64,000 bases of DNA, taken from the NCBI GenBank assembly GCA_050011775.1, contig JBEKIL010000012.1, positions 82,014 to 146,013 of the forward strand, in the 5' to 3' direction. This document shows positions 26,580-36,065 of this stretch, piece after piece. Made by a program: the position numbers and the translations under genes. The notes under the pieces were generated by a model. That model ran no database searches, was not told the origin of the DNA, and saw only the letters and a program-made list of their open reading frames with translations. Within the stretch, counting starts at the first letter, position 1. Each line of letters begins with the position of its first letter. This DNA comes from CAVZMI01 sp050011775. GTDB lineage: Bacteria; Bacteroidota; Ignavibacteria; UBA10030; CAVZMI01.

Positions 26580-27236
26580 CTATACCTGAGCAGCTTTTCT
26601 GATCTCTCTAACTGCACCTGCAATATCTTTTTTCGAGAATATGGCATTACCTACTACCAACACACTCGCTCCTGCTTTCACGACGTTCGCAGCCGTCGTC
26701 GTATCAATACCACCGTCCACTTCGATTACAGCTTTTGAATTACTGGCGGCTATCAATTCCGCAGCCTGTTTGATCTTCTGGAGCGACTCTGTAATAAATT
26801 TCTGGCCTCCAAAACCCGGATTAACCGACATTATCAACACCAGATCAAGGTCCGCTATAATCTCTTTGAGTGTTGAAACAGTCGTTGAGGGATCAATGGC
26901 AACACCGGCTCGTGCTCCAAGTTCCTTGATCCTCTTCACCGTTTGATTGAGATGAATACAGGTTTCTTGATGGACTGATACACTTTTCGCGCCTGCATGT
27001 ATAAACTGTTCAAGAAAATCATCGGGCTTCTGGATCATGAGGTGAACATCAAGAGGCAACGTTGTTATCCTTCTTAAGGCTTCTACAACCAACGGACCAA
27101 TTGTGATATTCGGAACGAAATGACCATCCATGATGTCACAATGAATCCAATCGGCTTTCCCGGCCTCCGCAAGTCGAATTTGCTTTTCAAGACATGCAAA
27201 ATTTGCTGAGAGAATCGAGGGGGCTATTCGAAGCAT
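26580..27236 (-). CDS. rpe: ribulose-phosphate 3-epimerase
   Basis: Rpe interconverts ribulose 5-phosphate and xylulose 5-phosphate (pentose phosphate pathway). The 218-residue TIM barrel has APSILSANF at the start, DIMDGHFVPNITIGP with the catalytic Asp, the phosphate loop SVNPGFGGQKF and VDGGI. ATG 27236 is chosen because GGAAGG lies nine bases ahead; the ATG at 27245 directly abuts that site. It follows the PASTA gene on the same strand. Confidence 0.95.
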   Translation of the reverse strand: MLRIAPSILSANFACLEKQIRLAEAGKADWIHCDIMDGHFVPNITIGPLVVEALRRITTLPLDVHLMIQKPDDFLEQFIHAGAKSVSVHQETCIHLNQTVKRIKELGARAGVAIDPSTTVSTLKEIIADLDLVLIMSVNPGFGGQKFITESLQKIKQAAELIAASNSKAVIEVDGGIDTTTAANVVKAGASVLVVGNAIFSKKDIAGAVREIRKAAQV

Positions 27237-27314
27237 GAGGAGCATTCCTTCCGAAATAATATTATTTTAGAACAGATTATAATTGAGCAACTATATTTAA
27301 GAACCGCACTGCAT

Positions 27315-28097
27315 CTACTCCTTGATTTCTGGTAATTTCTTCCCACCCGGTTGAACAACAAAAAGATCAATTGCCTGTCCCATTGCGACCTGATCCCCGG
27401 GATGAGGAAATTGTGTCAGGATTGTATTAGGAACCAGCTCGGGAGTATTTTGGTATGTGATGTTGCCTACCTTAAGTCCTTTTTGCGCCAGGAGTCTTTG
27501 TCCTTCCTGAACAGATTTTCCTATGAGGTCTGGGACGCTGACCTTGCCGGTCCCATCTCCAAGACTCATAGTTATTCCAATTGAACTCCCCTTTTTGATA
27601 CGCGAATTGGCAGGCATTGACTGTGCCATGACCGTATTTTCTGGAAATCCAGGAGAAATCTGGTATTCGACCTCACCAAGATTAAGTCCGTTACGAGTCA
27701 GTGAAAACTTTGCATCCCGTAGTGAACGACCCTTAAGATCTGGTACAAAAACCGTGAGTTCGCCTCCGCTGATCGTAAGATATATTCTTCTTCTATATTT
27801 CACGAATGATCCTGCCGGAGGATTTTGTGCTATAACCTGTCCTGCCGCGCGTCGTAGATCGGGGCGTATGTCACCCTGTCGTGTGTCGAATCCCAATGAA
27901 TCCAGCTTCTCTTTTGCATTTTCAAATGTCAATCCTTCAACATCGGGGACTTCAATCGTACCGCCACGATTGACTATCCAGGGCATGAGAAGATTATTGA
28001 GGAATAGAAAGAAAAGAATAAGGATGCCAAAAGTGATATAGACTTTTATTGCAACCCGTGAGGTAAAAAAACCGGTAATCTTTCTTTTCAGGTCCAT
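27315..28097 (-). CDS. membrane-anchored PASTA-domain protein
   Basis: The 260 residues consist of a short basic cytoplasmic tail, one transmembrane helix (VYITFGILILFFLFLNNLL) and three consecutive extracytoplasmic PASTA domains. These start at VPDVEGLTFENAKEKL, VPDLKGRSLRDAKFSL and VPDLIGKSVQEGQRLL. PASTA domains bind peptidoglycan fragments or beta-lactam-like ligands, usually in Ser/Thr kinases or PBPs; here no kinase domain is present. The ATG at 28097, with GGGAG ahead, is preferred over the longer reading frame. It is upstream of rpe. Confidence 0.88.
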   Translation of the reverse strand: MDLKRKITGFFTSRVAIKVYITFGILILFFLFLNNLLMPWIVNRGGTIEVPDVEGLTFENAKEKLDSLGFDTRQGDIRPDLRRAAGQVIAQNPPAGSFVKYRRRIYLTISGGELTVFVPDLKGRSLRDAKFSLTRNGLNLGEVEYQISPGFPENTVMAQSMPANSRIKKGSSIGITMSLGDGTGKVSVPDLIGKSVQEGQRLLAQKGLKVGNITYQNTPELVPNTILTQFPHPGDQVAMGQAIDLFVVQPGGKKLPEIKE

Positions 28098-28280
28098 TGT
28101 TCTCCCGCCGTTAATAAGAAATATAGCCATTCCCGACCATATTCTCAAGTCACAATATTTTTATAATTGCTTTTCCCTCCCCTTTTTTATATATTTTTCA
28201 GCACATTTCTGCTCATAAACAGAATAATGTATGTACTACATCCGTTTTTTATCGAAAAAACTTAAACGTAATTGAAGCTC

Positions 28281-28856
28281 ATGGATACGATCGATCCTAA
28301 TTCACCAAAAGAAATCGGGTGGATTGAAATCATATGTGGTTGTATGTTCAGCGGGAAAACAGAGGAATTGATCCGGCGTGTACGGAGGGCTCAAATCGCC
28401 AGACAGAAGGTTATGATATTTAAACCGCGAATTGACAGTCGCTTCAGCAAAGATCGTATCGTTTCCCACAGTGAGCAATCATTCATCTCAACGCTGGTCG
28501 ACGATGCATCTGAAATCCCGGCACTTGCCGCAGACGCTCAAGTGATCGGAATCGATGAGGGACAATTCTTTAAAGAAAATCTCGTCTCGATATGCGAGGA
28601 ACTTGCCGACGAGGGAAAGCGAGTCATTGTAGCAGGACTTGATCAAGATTTTCGTGGCCGGCCATTCGAGCCAATGCCGCAACTTCTTGCCGTCGCCGAA
28701 TACATTACAAAAACGCTTGCAATCTGTGTCGTCTGCGGAAACCCGGCTGATAGAACACAGCGAAAGAGCCGGACATCGATCGAACGGATTGCCGTGGGTG
28801 CCGCCGATCTGTATGAAGCACGATGCCGGAAATGTTTCGATCCCCCGAAAGAATAA
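28281..28856 (+). CDS. tdk: thymidine kinase
   Basis: Tdk phosphorylates thymidine for salvage into DNA. The 191-residue type II enzyme shows P-loop GCMFSGKTEE, the FKPRID segment, the DEGQFF motif of the active site and four zinc cysteines (CVVC and CRKC). The start is ATG 28281; a TTG 28272 upstream in frame is less likely. It heads a plus-strand nucleoside-salvage cluster with a nucleoside transporter and purine nucleoside phosphorylase. Confidence 0.95.
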   Translation: MDTIDPNSPKEIGWIEIICGCMFSGKTEELIRRVRRAQIARQKVMIFKPRIDSRFSKDRIVSHSEQSFISTLVDDASEIPALAADAQVIGIDEGQFFKENLVSICEELADEGKRVIVAGLDQDFRGRPFEPMPQLLAVAEYITKTLAICVVCGNPADRTQRKSRTSIERIAVGAADLYEARCRKCFDPPKE

Positions 28857-28904
28857 TAAAAAATATATTTCTTCATTGCTGTCTTTTTTTTCGGAGAAAA
28901 TCTC

Positions 28905-30254
28905 ATGGATTTCATCTCCCTCATTCGCGGCCTGATTGGCATGTGCGTCATTCTCGGAATAGCATTTCTCTTCTCGAACAACAAACGGAAGGTTAATTGG
29001 CAGCTTGTCGGAATGGGAATATTGATTCAGGTCATTTTTGCTATTTTCATTATCTATAGTGAACAGCTTCGTAGCTTTTTTAGACCACTTGGCTGGCCGA
29101 AGGATATCATAGCCTGGCTGGGTGGTGCAGTTGTAAGTTTGCTTGGTTTCACTATGGAAGGAGCTAAATTCGTATTTGGACGACTGGCTGTAAATTCGGG
29201 TTCAGAATCTCTCGGTGTCTATTTCGCTTTTCAAGTCCTGCCGACAATTATTTTTGTCTCCTGCCTTACTTCGGTATTGTATTATCTTGGAATTCTACAG
29301 CGGGTTGTACAGGGGATGGCGTGGGTGATGTCGAAACTCATGGGAACAAGCGGCGCCGAATCGCTTTCGAATACTGCAAATATTTTTATCGGCCAGACCG
29401 AAGCCCCTCTGATGATACGACCGTATATCTCGACAATGACGAATTCCGAGCTTCTTACGATCATGATCGGAGGAATGGCAACAATTGCCGGAGGTGTGAT
29501 GGCTGCATATATTCAGATGCTCGGACAATCATTTGCGGCAGCAAACAATATGAACCTGCAGGAAGCACAGGTCAAATTCGCTATTCAACTCCTTGCAGCA
29601 AGTACAATGGCGGCCCCTGCATCTCTCGCAATATCAAAAATACTCTTTCCTGAGGTGAGCGAACCGGAGACTAAAGGAACCGTCAAACTCAAAGTCGGAA
29701 AAAATGCTTCGAACGTGATAGAAGCCGCTGCAGTGGGTGCCGGAGACGGCCTCCAGCTTGCTTTAAATATCGCAGGCATGCTCCTTGCGTTCATTGCACT
29801 TATAGCTCTTCTCAATTATTTACTTCAAGCTGCCGGAGATTTGACCGGACTAAACGGATACCTTATGACTACATTTCATCAACCATTAAGTCTCCAATTG
29901 CTTTTTGGTCTGGTACTCCAATACCTGGCATTAGCCATCGGTGTCCCCTTCCAGGACGCAATGAGCTTTGGCAGCCTGATCGGAACGAAAGTCGTACTCA
30001 ACGAATTTGTCGCTTATCTCGACCTCGCAAAACTTATACAAGCACATCAGCTCAGTGAAAAAACTATCACGATGGCGACCTTTGCTCTATGCGGATTTGC
30101 CAATTTCTCGTCGATTGCCATACAAATAGGCGGTATCGGTCCGTTGGCTCCGAACCGTAGGAAAGATATCTCCGCACTCGGTCTTAAAGCTGTGCTGGGT
30201 GGTTCACTTTCAACATTGATGACCGCTACAATTGCAGGTGTACTCTTAACCTAG
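28905..30254 (+). CDS. concentrative nucleoside transporter (NupC/CNT family)
   Basis: The 449 residues have about ten hydrophobic helices and the CNT substrate motifs GQTEAPLMIRPY and NEFVAYLDL, plus a GFANFSSIAIQIGGIG segment near the end. It imports nucleosides with sodium or proton symport. A good ribosome site (GGAG) lies before the ATG. Placement between tdk and the phosphorylase supports uptake followed by salvage. Confidence 0.94.
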   Translation: MDFISLIRGLIGMCVILGIAFLFSNNKRKVNWQLVGMGILIQVIFAIFIIYSEQLRSFFRPLGWPKDIIAWLGGAVVSLLGFTMEGAKFVFGRLAVNSGSESLGVYFAFQVLPTIIFVSCLTSVLYYLGILQRVVQGMAWVMSKLMGTSGAESLSNTANIFIGQTEAPLMIRPYISTMTNSELLTIMIGGMATIAGGVMAAYIQMLGQSFAAANNMNLQEAQVKFAIQLLAASTMAAPASLAISKILFPEVSEPETKGTVKLKVGKNASNVIEAAAVGAGDGLQLALNIAGMLLAFIALIALLNYLLQAAGDLTGLNGYLMTTFHQPLSLQLLFGLVLQYLALAIGVPFQDAMSFGSLIGTKVVLNEFVAYLDLAKLIQAHQLSEKTITMATFALCGFANFSSIAIQIGGIGPLAPNRRKDISALGLKAVLGGSLSTLMTATIAGVLLT

Positions 30255-30303
30255 AAAAGCATTTCTATGTAATTCATAATCTTTATAAAAATTTGAATGT
30301 TAG

Positions 30304-31128
30304 ATGGATCTAGCTCATAATATATCTAATAGTATTAAAAGCAAAGTCGATAGAAAACCTTCAATAGGACTCATACTTGGCTCAGGTCTTGGAGAGTTTG
30401 CCGAGACACTCGATGACAGGGTGTCTATACCCACTTCTTCGATCGAAGGATATCCCACTATATCGGTCAAGGGGCATTCGGGGGAATTGGTTTTTGGGAA
30501 ATTAATTGGAAAAGACGGAATGAAAAACGATATTCTCGTCTTTAAAGGAAGATTGCATTTTTATGAATCGGACAACCTGGCGGAGACTGAGCTACCGATT
30601 CGGGTTGCGCATGAGCTCGGTATTCATAGGCTGATCATCACAAATGCTGCCGGAGGAATGAATCCATTGTACTCGGCCGGGGACCTTATGTTAATACGGG
30701 ATTTTATCAATACGACATTTGAGAATCCACTTCTTGTCTTGGATACAAAGTGTCGACAAAACAATGATTTCCATTATTCATACTTAAGTGATTTATTGAT
30801 ACAAAAAGCACTATCGGTTGCCCGGGAGTTGGGGATATCTTTGCGGCAGGGTACCTACTGCTGGGTTAAAGGTCCTTCATACGAAACTGTAGCTGAGATA
30901 CAAATGCTTCGTCGGATGGGAGGCGATGCCGTCGGTATGTCGACGGTCCCGGAAATCATCGTGGCATCACGTCTGGGAATCGAATGCGTTGGGATTTCGT
31001 GCATCACGAATATGGCCACAGGGCTTAGCGTGAAAAGACTCTCTCATAATGAGGTGATGGAGACAGCAAACAGGGTAAAAAAACATTTTTCAGAACTGAT
31101 CACAGCCCTTGCCGTAGAAATCAGTTGA
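30304..31128 (+). CDS. purine nucleoside phosphorylase, trimeric type
   Basis: This enzyme cleaves inosine/guanosine-type nucleosides with phosphate. The 274 residues match the PNP/MTAP family: phosphate-binding LGSGLGEF, VFKGRLHFYE, ITNAAGGMN, and GTYCWVKGPSYET plus GMSTVPEIIVA in the base site. It is third in the salvage cluster. It could be assigned to PunA/DeoD-like purine specificity, but exact substrate preference is not certain. Confidence 0.92.
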   Translation: MDLAHNISNSIKSKVDRKPSIGLILGSGLGEFAETLDDRVSIPTSSIEGYPTISVKGHSGELVFGKLIGKDGMKNDILVFKGRLHFYESDNLAETELPIRVAHELGIHRLIITNAAGGMNPLYSAGDLMLIRDFINTTFENPLLVLDTKCRQNNDFHYSYLSDLLIQKALSVARELGISLRQGTYCWVKGPSYETVAEIQMLRRMGGDAVGMSTVPEIIVASRLGIECVGISCITNMATGLSVKRLSHNEVMETANRVKKHFSELITALAVEIS

Positions 31129-31225
31129 TCCCTCCCAAAAAATGTTCGAGGATCTCCTTTCTTTTTTAAGAGCCTATTGTCTTTGAAAGTTATATATCGA
31201 TACAGTTTGAGATTGTCAAAGTCTG

Positions 31226-32536
31226 TTATTTCTGCTTGAATATCAGTGTAAGAGGCACACCCGAGAAGCCAAAATACTGCCGGATAGTATTTTCGAGGAA
31301 GCGGCGGTAATTCTCCTGAATGAGTTTCGGCTCATTCGTGAAGAATGCGATAATCGGAGGAGCTGTTTTCACTTGTGTGATATACTTGATCTTTATTTCC
31401 TTCCCGCTTGAGCTCGATGGCGAAGTCCGCTGAATTTCGGGAAGAAGGACGTTGTTCAGCTTATTGGTAGGAATTTCTTTTTTCCTTTCTTCGTGGATTG
31501 TCTCTGCTATTTCTATTGTCTTCCCGATACGCTGCCCGGTTTTTGCCGAGACAAAAATAGTCGGGATATATGTATGCCTCCCGAGAAGCTGCTGTAGAGC
31601 CAATTCAAATTGTCGTGCAGTATTCGTTTCTTTTTCTATCAAATCCCATTTGTTCACGACAATCAGAACCCCTTTTTTCCGTTCAACAGCGCTCTGAATT
31701 ATCCGCAGGTCCTGCCGTTCGACTCCAAGAGTGGCATCGACGAGCACAAGAGCAACCGAACATCGCTCGATACTTTTCATTGTACGGATCACGCTGTAGA
31801 ATTCGACGCTCTCTTTCACCCTTCCCTTCTTGCGCAGTCCTGCCGTATCGATAAGAACAAACTCTTTTCCGTCTTTTTCATATACCGAATCAATCGGATC
31901 GCGAGTTGTGCCCGGGATATCTGTGACGATAGATTTTTTCTGACCTATAAGTATATTCACAAAGGAAGATTTCCCGACATTCGGTCGTCCGATGACCGCG
32001 AGGTTCAGCCGCGAATCGCGTTCACTTTCTTCGGTATCGTGTGGGATTTGAGAAGTAAGGATATCGAGAAGATCGCCCATTTTCCTGCCGTTGATGGCAG
32101 AAACCGAGAGCGGTTGTCCCAGGCCGAGCCTATAAAATTCCGCAGTATCCATTTCTCTCTTGTCGTTATCAACTTTATTGACGACAAGGTGAGACTTTTT
32201 ATTTGACTTTCGGAGAATTCCTGCGATTTCAAAATCTATCGGGGTTAGGCCGCTGACTGCATCCACCATAAAGACAATGCTGTCGGCTTCTTCAATTGCT
32301 ATCTGGGCCTGTTCTCTGATTGCCTGTTCGAAGATATCGGTGCTGTCGGGAACAAAACCTCCGGTATCGATGATCGTAAAAGATTTTCCAGCCCATTCAG
32401 CCTCGGCATAGTGACGGTCGCGTGTGACGCCGGCTATATCGTGCACGATCGCCTGCTGTGTACCCAGAATGCGATTGAAAAAAGTCGATTTCCCGACATT
32501 CGGTCGTCCGATAATTGCGATGATATAGTACGCCAT
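31226..32536 (-). CDS. der: ribosome biogenesis GTPase Der (EngA)
   Basis: Der is an essential GTPase for 50S ribosome maturation. The 436 residues have two tandem G-domains, each beginning with GRPNVGKS: the first with GVTRDR, DTGG and NKVD, the second with GTTRDP, DTAG and NKWD. A C-terminal KH-like domain follows, ending GVPLTLIFKQK. It lies nine bases downstream of a response regulator gene on the same strand. Confidence 0.97.
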   Translation of the reverse strand: MAYYIIAIIGRPNVGKSTFFNRILGTQQAIVHDIAGVTRDRHYAEAEWAGKSFTIIDTGGFVPDSTDIFEQAIREQAQIAIEEADSIVFMVDAVSGLTPIDFEIAGILRKSNKKSHLVVNKVDNDKREMDTAEFYRLGLGQPLSVSAINGRKMGDLLDILTSQIPHDTEESERDSRLNLAVIGRPNVGKSSFVNILIGQKKSIVTDIPGTTRDPIDSVYEKDGKEFVLIDTAGLRKKGRVKESVEFYSVIRTMKSIERCSVALVLVDATLGVERQDLRIIQSAVERKKGVLIVVNKWDLIEKETNTARQFELALQQLLGRHTYIPTIFVSAKTGQRIGKTIEIAETIHEERKKEIPTNKLNNVLLPEIQRTSPSSSSGKEIKIKYITQVKTAPPIIAFFTNEPKLIQENYRRFLENTIRQYFGFSGVPLTLIFKQK

Positions 32537-32545
32537 GCGATGCGA

Positions 32546-32941
32546 TCAGGAGTGTGATTGGCGATGCTGTCGAATTGTGTGGTTGATGCGTAGAAGGATT
32601 TCTCTTGTGCTCTGTCCTTTCGTCAAATAATCATCGGCGCCGATTTCGTACCCTTCTTCTATAGATGCGATATCCTTAGCTTCGCCGGTCAGAAAGAGAA
32701 TGGGAATCGATTTTGTTTTTTCGTCTCCCTGTAAGATTCGGGCTGTCTCAAATCCGGTTAATCCCGGCATTATCACGTCAAGAAGAATAAGATCAGGATG
32801 GCGTTCCTTCGCGAGCGTGATTGCTTCTTCTCCACTTGCTGCTTTGATTATCTGATACTCTGCAGTGACAAGAGAGTGTGCCAGTGTTTCACGGACTGCC
32901 TTGTCATCATCGACGATCAATATCAATGCCGGCGTCGACAT
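32546..32941 (-). CDS. single-domain response regulator
   Basis: This receiver domain of 131 residues has IVDDDKAV at the start, phosphoacceptor Asp in LILLDVIMPG, Thr in LFLTGEAKD and Lys in YLTKGQ, followed by a short tail. Either of two adjacent ATGs (32944, 32941) is possible; the latter has better spacing from GGAG. There is no output domain, and the partner kinase is not adjacent. Confidence 0.9.
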   Translation of the reverse strand: MSTPALILIVDDDKAVRETLAHSLVTAEYQIIKAASGEEAITLAKERHPDLILLDVIMPGLTGFETARILQGDEKTKSIPILFLTGEAKDIASIEEGYEIGADDYLTKGQSTREILLRINHTIRQHRQSHS

Positions 32942-32992
32942 CATGTCTCCGTGTTGGGACGTGAAATACAAGTTTGCGTTGAGATGATTTTA

Positions 32993-33074
32993 CGTCGGGG
33001 CGGGCGGATTCCCGCTCCACTGAGCTCATATGTTCGTAAATCTGCAGAGCGAGGCGAGCGAACCGCCTACCTTA
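32993..33074 (+). repeat. Left tRNA-Pro-derived direct repeat with palindromic insert
   Basis: Bases 32993-33011 repeat exactly the 3' end of the tRNA-Pro gene (CGTCGGGGCGGGCGGATTC). The match resumes with GAACCGCC at 33060, one mismatch later. Between them 48 bases (33012-33059) are inserted, with ends CCGCTCC and AGCGAGGCGAGC. The split lies within the T-loop sequence. The same arrangement occurs at 46332-46411. Confidence 0.85.
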
Positions 33075-33088
33075 ACCTTCTGTATATA

Positions 33089-33330
33089 TTAAAAATAAAA
33101 CAATTTTGCAAGTTTTCTTCTGTAGAAGTCGTCATAGCTCTTCAAACCTCCCAAAGCGTCAAGAGTCATACGTATCGAGCCAAGATGATCTTTTTGATAA
33201 TAATACCTATTCCAATTCTGCCTATTACACTTAATCTGTCCCACCAAATCGAGCCCTCCGCCAAAATGTGGATCATGGCGGGCATGCCAGATATTATGCG
33301 TCGCCTGCAGGTTACTGAATTTTACAATTA
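33089..33330 (-). pseudogene. remnant of an Rhs/YD-repeat core
   Basis: A short open stretch on the minus strand encodes GGGLDLVGQIKC, YYYQKDHLGSIRMTL and SYDDF. This matches the end of the Rhs core (compare WGADILGHIK, YYYLKDHLGSVRMTV and CYDDYYPYG in the large gene at 37015-44931). The similarity stops abruptly after YDDF, and upstream core is missing, so this is a decayed fragment. Confidence 0.75.
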
Positions 33331-33439
33331 ATTCAGTTCTGCTATCGATTCCGCTATCCTTCGATACACTTTCGACGTCCTTAGGGGTATGTAGGCATGC
33401 TCGGTACAACCGCCGTCGGCGGTGTCGATATAACTATAA

Positions 33440-33464
33440 AAACCGCCCCTGAAAGAGGCGGATT
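33440..33464 (-). terminator. Terminator after the first lipoprotein copy
   Basis: On the minus strand ATCCGCC and GGCGGTT pair around a TCTTTCAGG loop, followed by a T-run (TTTTT). The equivalent position after the second lipoprotein copy carries a related hairpin. Confidence 0.6.
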
Positions 33465-33490
33465 TAGTACACATTGAATATTGAGCATAT

Positions 33491-34141
33491 TTATTTTCTA
33501 GAATTATTAACTGAATATGAATCCAAATTATATCCGGTTTCATTAAGAGAAGATGATCGTCTGACAATTCCGATACCTTTCGCTAACCATTCATAATATG
33601 CAGGCTGCGAGGATGACAGTGATTCGATTTTGAATATATAACAACTATCGATCACTTTTTCTCTTAAAGTCACCGAAGCGCTTGTTGATAAGAGTGTTAT
33701 TCTATATCTTATCATATGCTGGGGAAAAAGATAGTCATCTGCATCCCCTGTCCAACAGTCTCCGGGTAGTCCATCGAATTTATACCACGGGCAAAGACCA
33801 TCTCTTGAATGTTTTTGAAAATAAGGTAATTCCTTTTTTAATGAGTCAAAATTATAAATACGTCGATACACATCCCCGAAATCATCATAACAGAATAATA
33901 TTTCACGGTTAATCAAAACGGTATCTTTACCCTCTGGAGCTACATATTCCTCGACTTTGTAAAATATTCTCCCATCATGCTCCTCCGTCGATACTACACT
34001 TCTCCTTAGTATATACTCAGAATAGCGACATTCCCATTTATTCCCAATTTCTAATGGAAAGTAATCCGATCTAATATTCTTTTTTTGTATGCATGCTCCA
34101 AAAAGAATAATTAAGACGAGATAGGAGAAATAGAATTTCAT
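33491..34141 (-). CDS. hypothetical lipoprotein, copy 1
   Basis: This is a 216-residue lipoprotein with signal MKFYFSYLVLIILFGAC (lipobox LFGAC). The mature part starts with SDYFPLEIGNKWECRYSEY, a pattern of small secreted beta-rich proteins. I do not recognise a named family. A paralogue of identical length lies at 36324-36974, sharing most residues, including ILRRSVVSTEEHDG and EYVAPEGKDTVLINREILFC. Both copies lie downstream of Rhs tip sequence. Start ATG 34141 has AAGGA seven bases ahead. An immunity or accessory role for Rhs tips is possible but unproven. Confidence 0.75.
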   Translation of the reverse strand: MKFYFSYLVLIILFGACIQKKNIRSDYFPLEIGNKWECRYSEYILRRSVVSTEEHDGRIFYKVEEYVAPEGKDTVLINREILFCYDDFGDVYRRIYNFDSLKKELPYFQKHSRDGLCPWYKFDGLPGDCWTGDADDYLFPQHMIRYRITLLSTSASVTLREKVIDSCYIFKIESLSSSQPAYYEWLAKGIGIVRRSSSLNETGYNLDSYSVNNSRK

Positions 34142-34273
34142 ATAAATCCTTCTGCGCCCGGTCAAAAATTAAACTCCAATTAATTGTCTATATTGATATG
34201 CAAAGTTCTGAAACAATGCATTCTTTGATGTGTCAATTGCTATCTTAGTAAGTGCAAAAAAAATTATTATATG

Positions 34274-35197
34274 TCAATGACATGACAACTCATATTTATA
34301 AACAAAAATACCCTTCTCGGCACAAACAATAAAAAAGGGGGTACCTTCCCAAACATAGAGCGATATACCAGAAACCTCACCATCCCCTTCAATTGTTGAA
34401 TGACACATTTCTGTAAAGATTTCTCTTAAATTATATTTCTCTATCTTTGAATTAGCTAGATTGATTTTCATTAAATCATCAGGTGCGTCGTATAAATAAA
34501 GATATTTTTCATCAGCACCAACAATCAGATCTGAAGGTTGCGTAATAAAAAATTTTGGAATATTTACTTCTATCGATAAAAGAATGTTTCCTTTGAAATC
34601 ATATTTTCGGAATATAGAATCCGATCCGACTGTAAGAAAGCATCCTTTTTGTACTTGAAGAAGTGGTTTCATACCCATAAATTCGTCTTTCCAATAACCG
34701 ATAGATAGCTTTGGAAAGAATAAATTTATATTATCTGGATGCCAGGGGGTAAGAATGGAAGATCCTGTTAGCCTGTTTACCTCAATTCCTTTTTGATCCT
34801 TTCCTACAACAAATACCCTTGAATCAAGATTACGAAATGTATACGGGTAGGGAAAAAGTTCTTTCGGCTTTTTTATCCATTTTGTAGATTTAAGAATATC
34901 TCCTGCTTTATTTATAAAAATAATTATCGTGCTATCCACATCAGATACAAACTCAAAAGGACCTTCAATAAATCTCCCAGTATGGCCAAGTACACCGATG
35001 GTTAATTGCCCATGTATTGAGTCTAAACATATTGGTGATTTATCAAAGCAATCTATATGCCCGTTATGCAAAGCGCTCGCTACTGCATTACTGTCCATGG
35101 AAAATATTTCCTCAAATCTATCCTTTTGAGAATAGGAAAATGTACTATATACAAATACTAAAAATACAATCAATAATATTAATTTTAATTTTTTCAT
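34274..35197 (-). CDS. hypothetical exported propeller-like protein next to an Rhs tip
   Basis: The 307 residues have a signal peptide (KLKLILLIVFLVFVYSTFSYS) and a predicted all-beta body with blade-like repeats such as DEKYLYLYDAPDDLMKINL, resembling 6-bladed propeller proteins. No family is recognised with confidence. It begins 26 bases after the stop of the orphan Rhs C-terminal cassette on the same strand. That is the usual place for an immunity gene, and a periplasmic location would suit a cell-wall-targeting toxin. ATG 35197 starts the signal; an in-frame ATG at 35221 is the alternative. Confidence 0.6.
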   Translation of the reverse strand: MKKLKLILLIVFLVFVYSTFSYSQKDRFEEIFSMDSNAVASALHNGHIDCFDKSPICLDSIHGQLTIGVLGHTGRFIEGPFEFVSDVDSTIIIFINKAGDILKSTKWIKKPKELFPYPYTFRNLDSRVFVVGKDQKGIEVNRLTGSSILTPWHPDNINLFFPKLSIGYWKDEFMGMKPLLQVQKGCFLTVGSDSIFRKYDFKGNILLSIEVNIPKFFITQPSDLIVGADEKYLYLYDAPDDLMKINLANSKIEKYNLREIFTEMCHSTIEGDGEVSGISLYVWEGTPFFIVCAEKGIFVYKYELSCH

Positions 35198-35222
35198 TAT
35201 AAGCGTTCCTTTTATTAACATC

Positions 35223-36065
35223 TTACCGAAACTTTAATTCACCATTTGTTGTTTTATATACAGTGTGTGAGCTATTCACCCATTCTTTAAAATCTATTGG
35301 GACGTTAACATATGTAGCATCCTGCGGCGCAGTAGAAGAAATGTCCAATTTTATTCCTTTGACCGATTCGATACCAACAAATTTTTTACCACCAGCATAT
35401 TTTTCCCCAATCTCATCTGCCGTAAGAAAATTATCGACCGAATATGTCGTGCCTGTGCCGCTTCCAGCATGTACAAATGTATATTTTGCAACTCCATCAA
35501 TAATCATGACACCGGTTATCATGACATCATGAGTACCCGTCACTTTATTCTTATCTCCACTTGTCTGATAGTAAATTACATCTCCTCTTTCACCTGCATT
35601 ACGGTTAGTTGTAAACCATGAGTGACTTTCAGACCATTGAATTTGTTTATAATTTGCAGCTGGAAAATCTTCATAACCAACTGCAGCATAAGCTCTGCAA
35701 ATAAGTTCATTACATACCATACGATCGTTGTATTTCACCGTCCAACAGGTACCATTTTTTTTCACACCACTGTAATCTAAACCTATTCCATAATCTTTAT
35801 TTAATAAATTGTTTTGAGCATATTCCATTGCTCTCAATTCTTCTTGGCCATCCGGGTCTAAAAAACTTACAGGGTTATCACGAGAATACTGATATGGAGA
35901 TAATCCGGGAGAGATGTCGAGTGGATCTACAGACAACCAACGGCCCAGAGCCGCATCATAGTACCTCGCCCCAAAATACTCATAGCCAGTCTCGTTATCA
36001 AGTTCTTTTCCCGAAAACTTATATTGCTCATCGGCAATTGCCATGTTTTTACTTCGTCCGGGCAT
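35223..36065 (-). CDS. orphan Rhs C-terminal cassette with NlpC/P60- or CHAP-like cysteine amidase domain
   Basis: The first ~45 codons (from PGRSKNMAIADEQYKFSGKE to GRWLSVDP) repeat the end of the Rhs core of the large gene almost base for base, ending in YQYSRDNPVSFLDPDGQ. The remaining ~200 residues differ completely. They carry a Cys near CNELICRAYAAVGYEDF, a GERGDVIYYQ segment, a THDVMI histidine and a FVHAGSG motif, which together suggest an NlpC/P60- or CHAP-like peptidoglycan amidase. Upstream of about 36093 the frame meets a stop and Rhs similarity ends, so there is no full-length core. It is either translated alone from ATG 36065 or a silent cassette. Confidence 0.7.
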   Translation of the reverse strand: MPGRSKNMAIADEQYKFSGKELDNETGYEYFGARYYDAALGRWLSVDPLDISPGLSPYQYSRDNPVSFLDPDGQEELRAMEYAQNNLLNKDYGIGLDYSGVKKNGTCWTVKYNDRMVCNELICRAYAAVGYEDFPAANYKQIQWSESHSWFTTNRNAGERGDVIYYQTSGDKNKVTGTHDVMITGVMIIDGVAKYTFVHAGSGTGTTYSVDNFLTADEIGEKYAGGKKFVGIESVKGIKLDISSTAPQDATYVNVPIDFKEWVNSSHTVYKTTNGELKFR

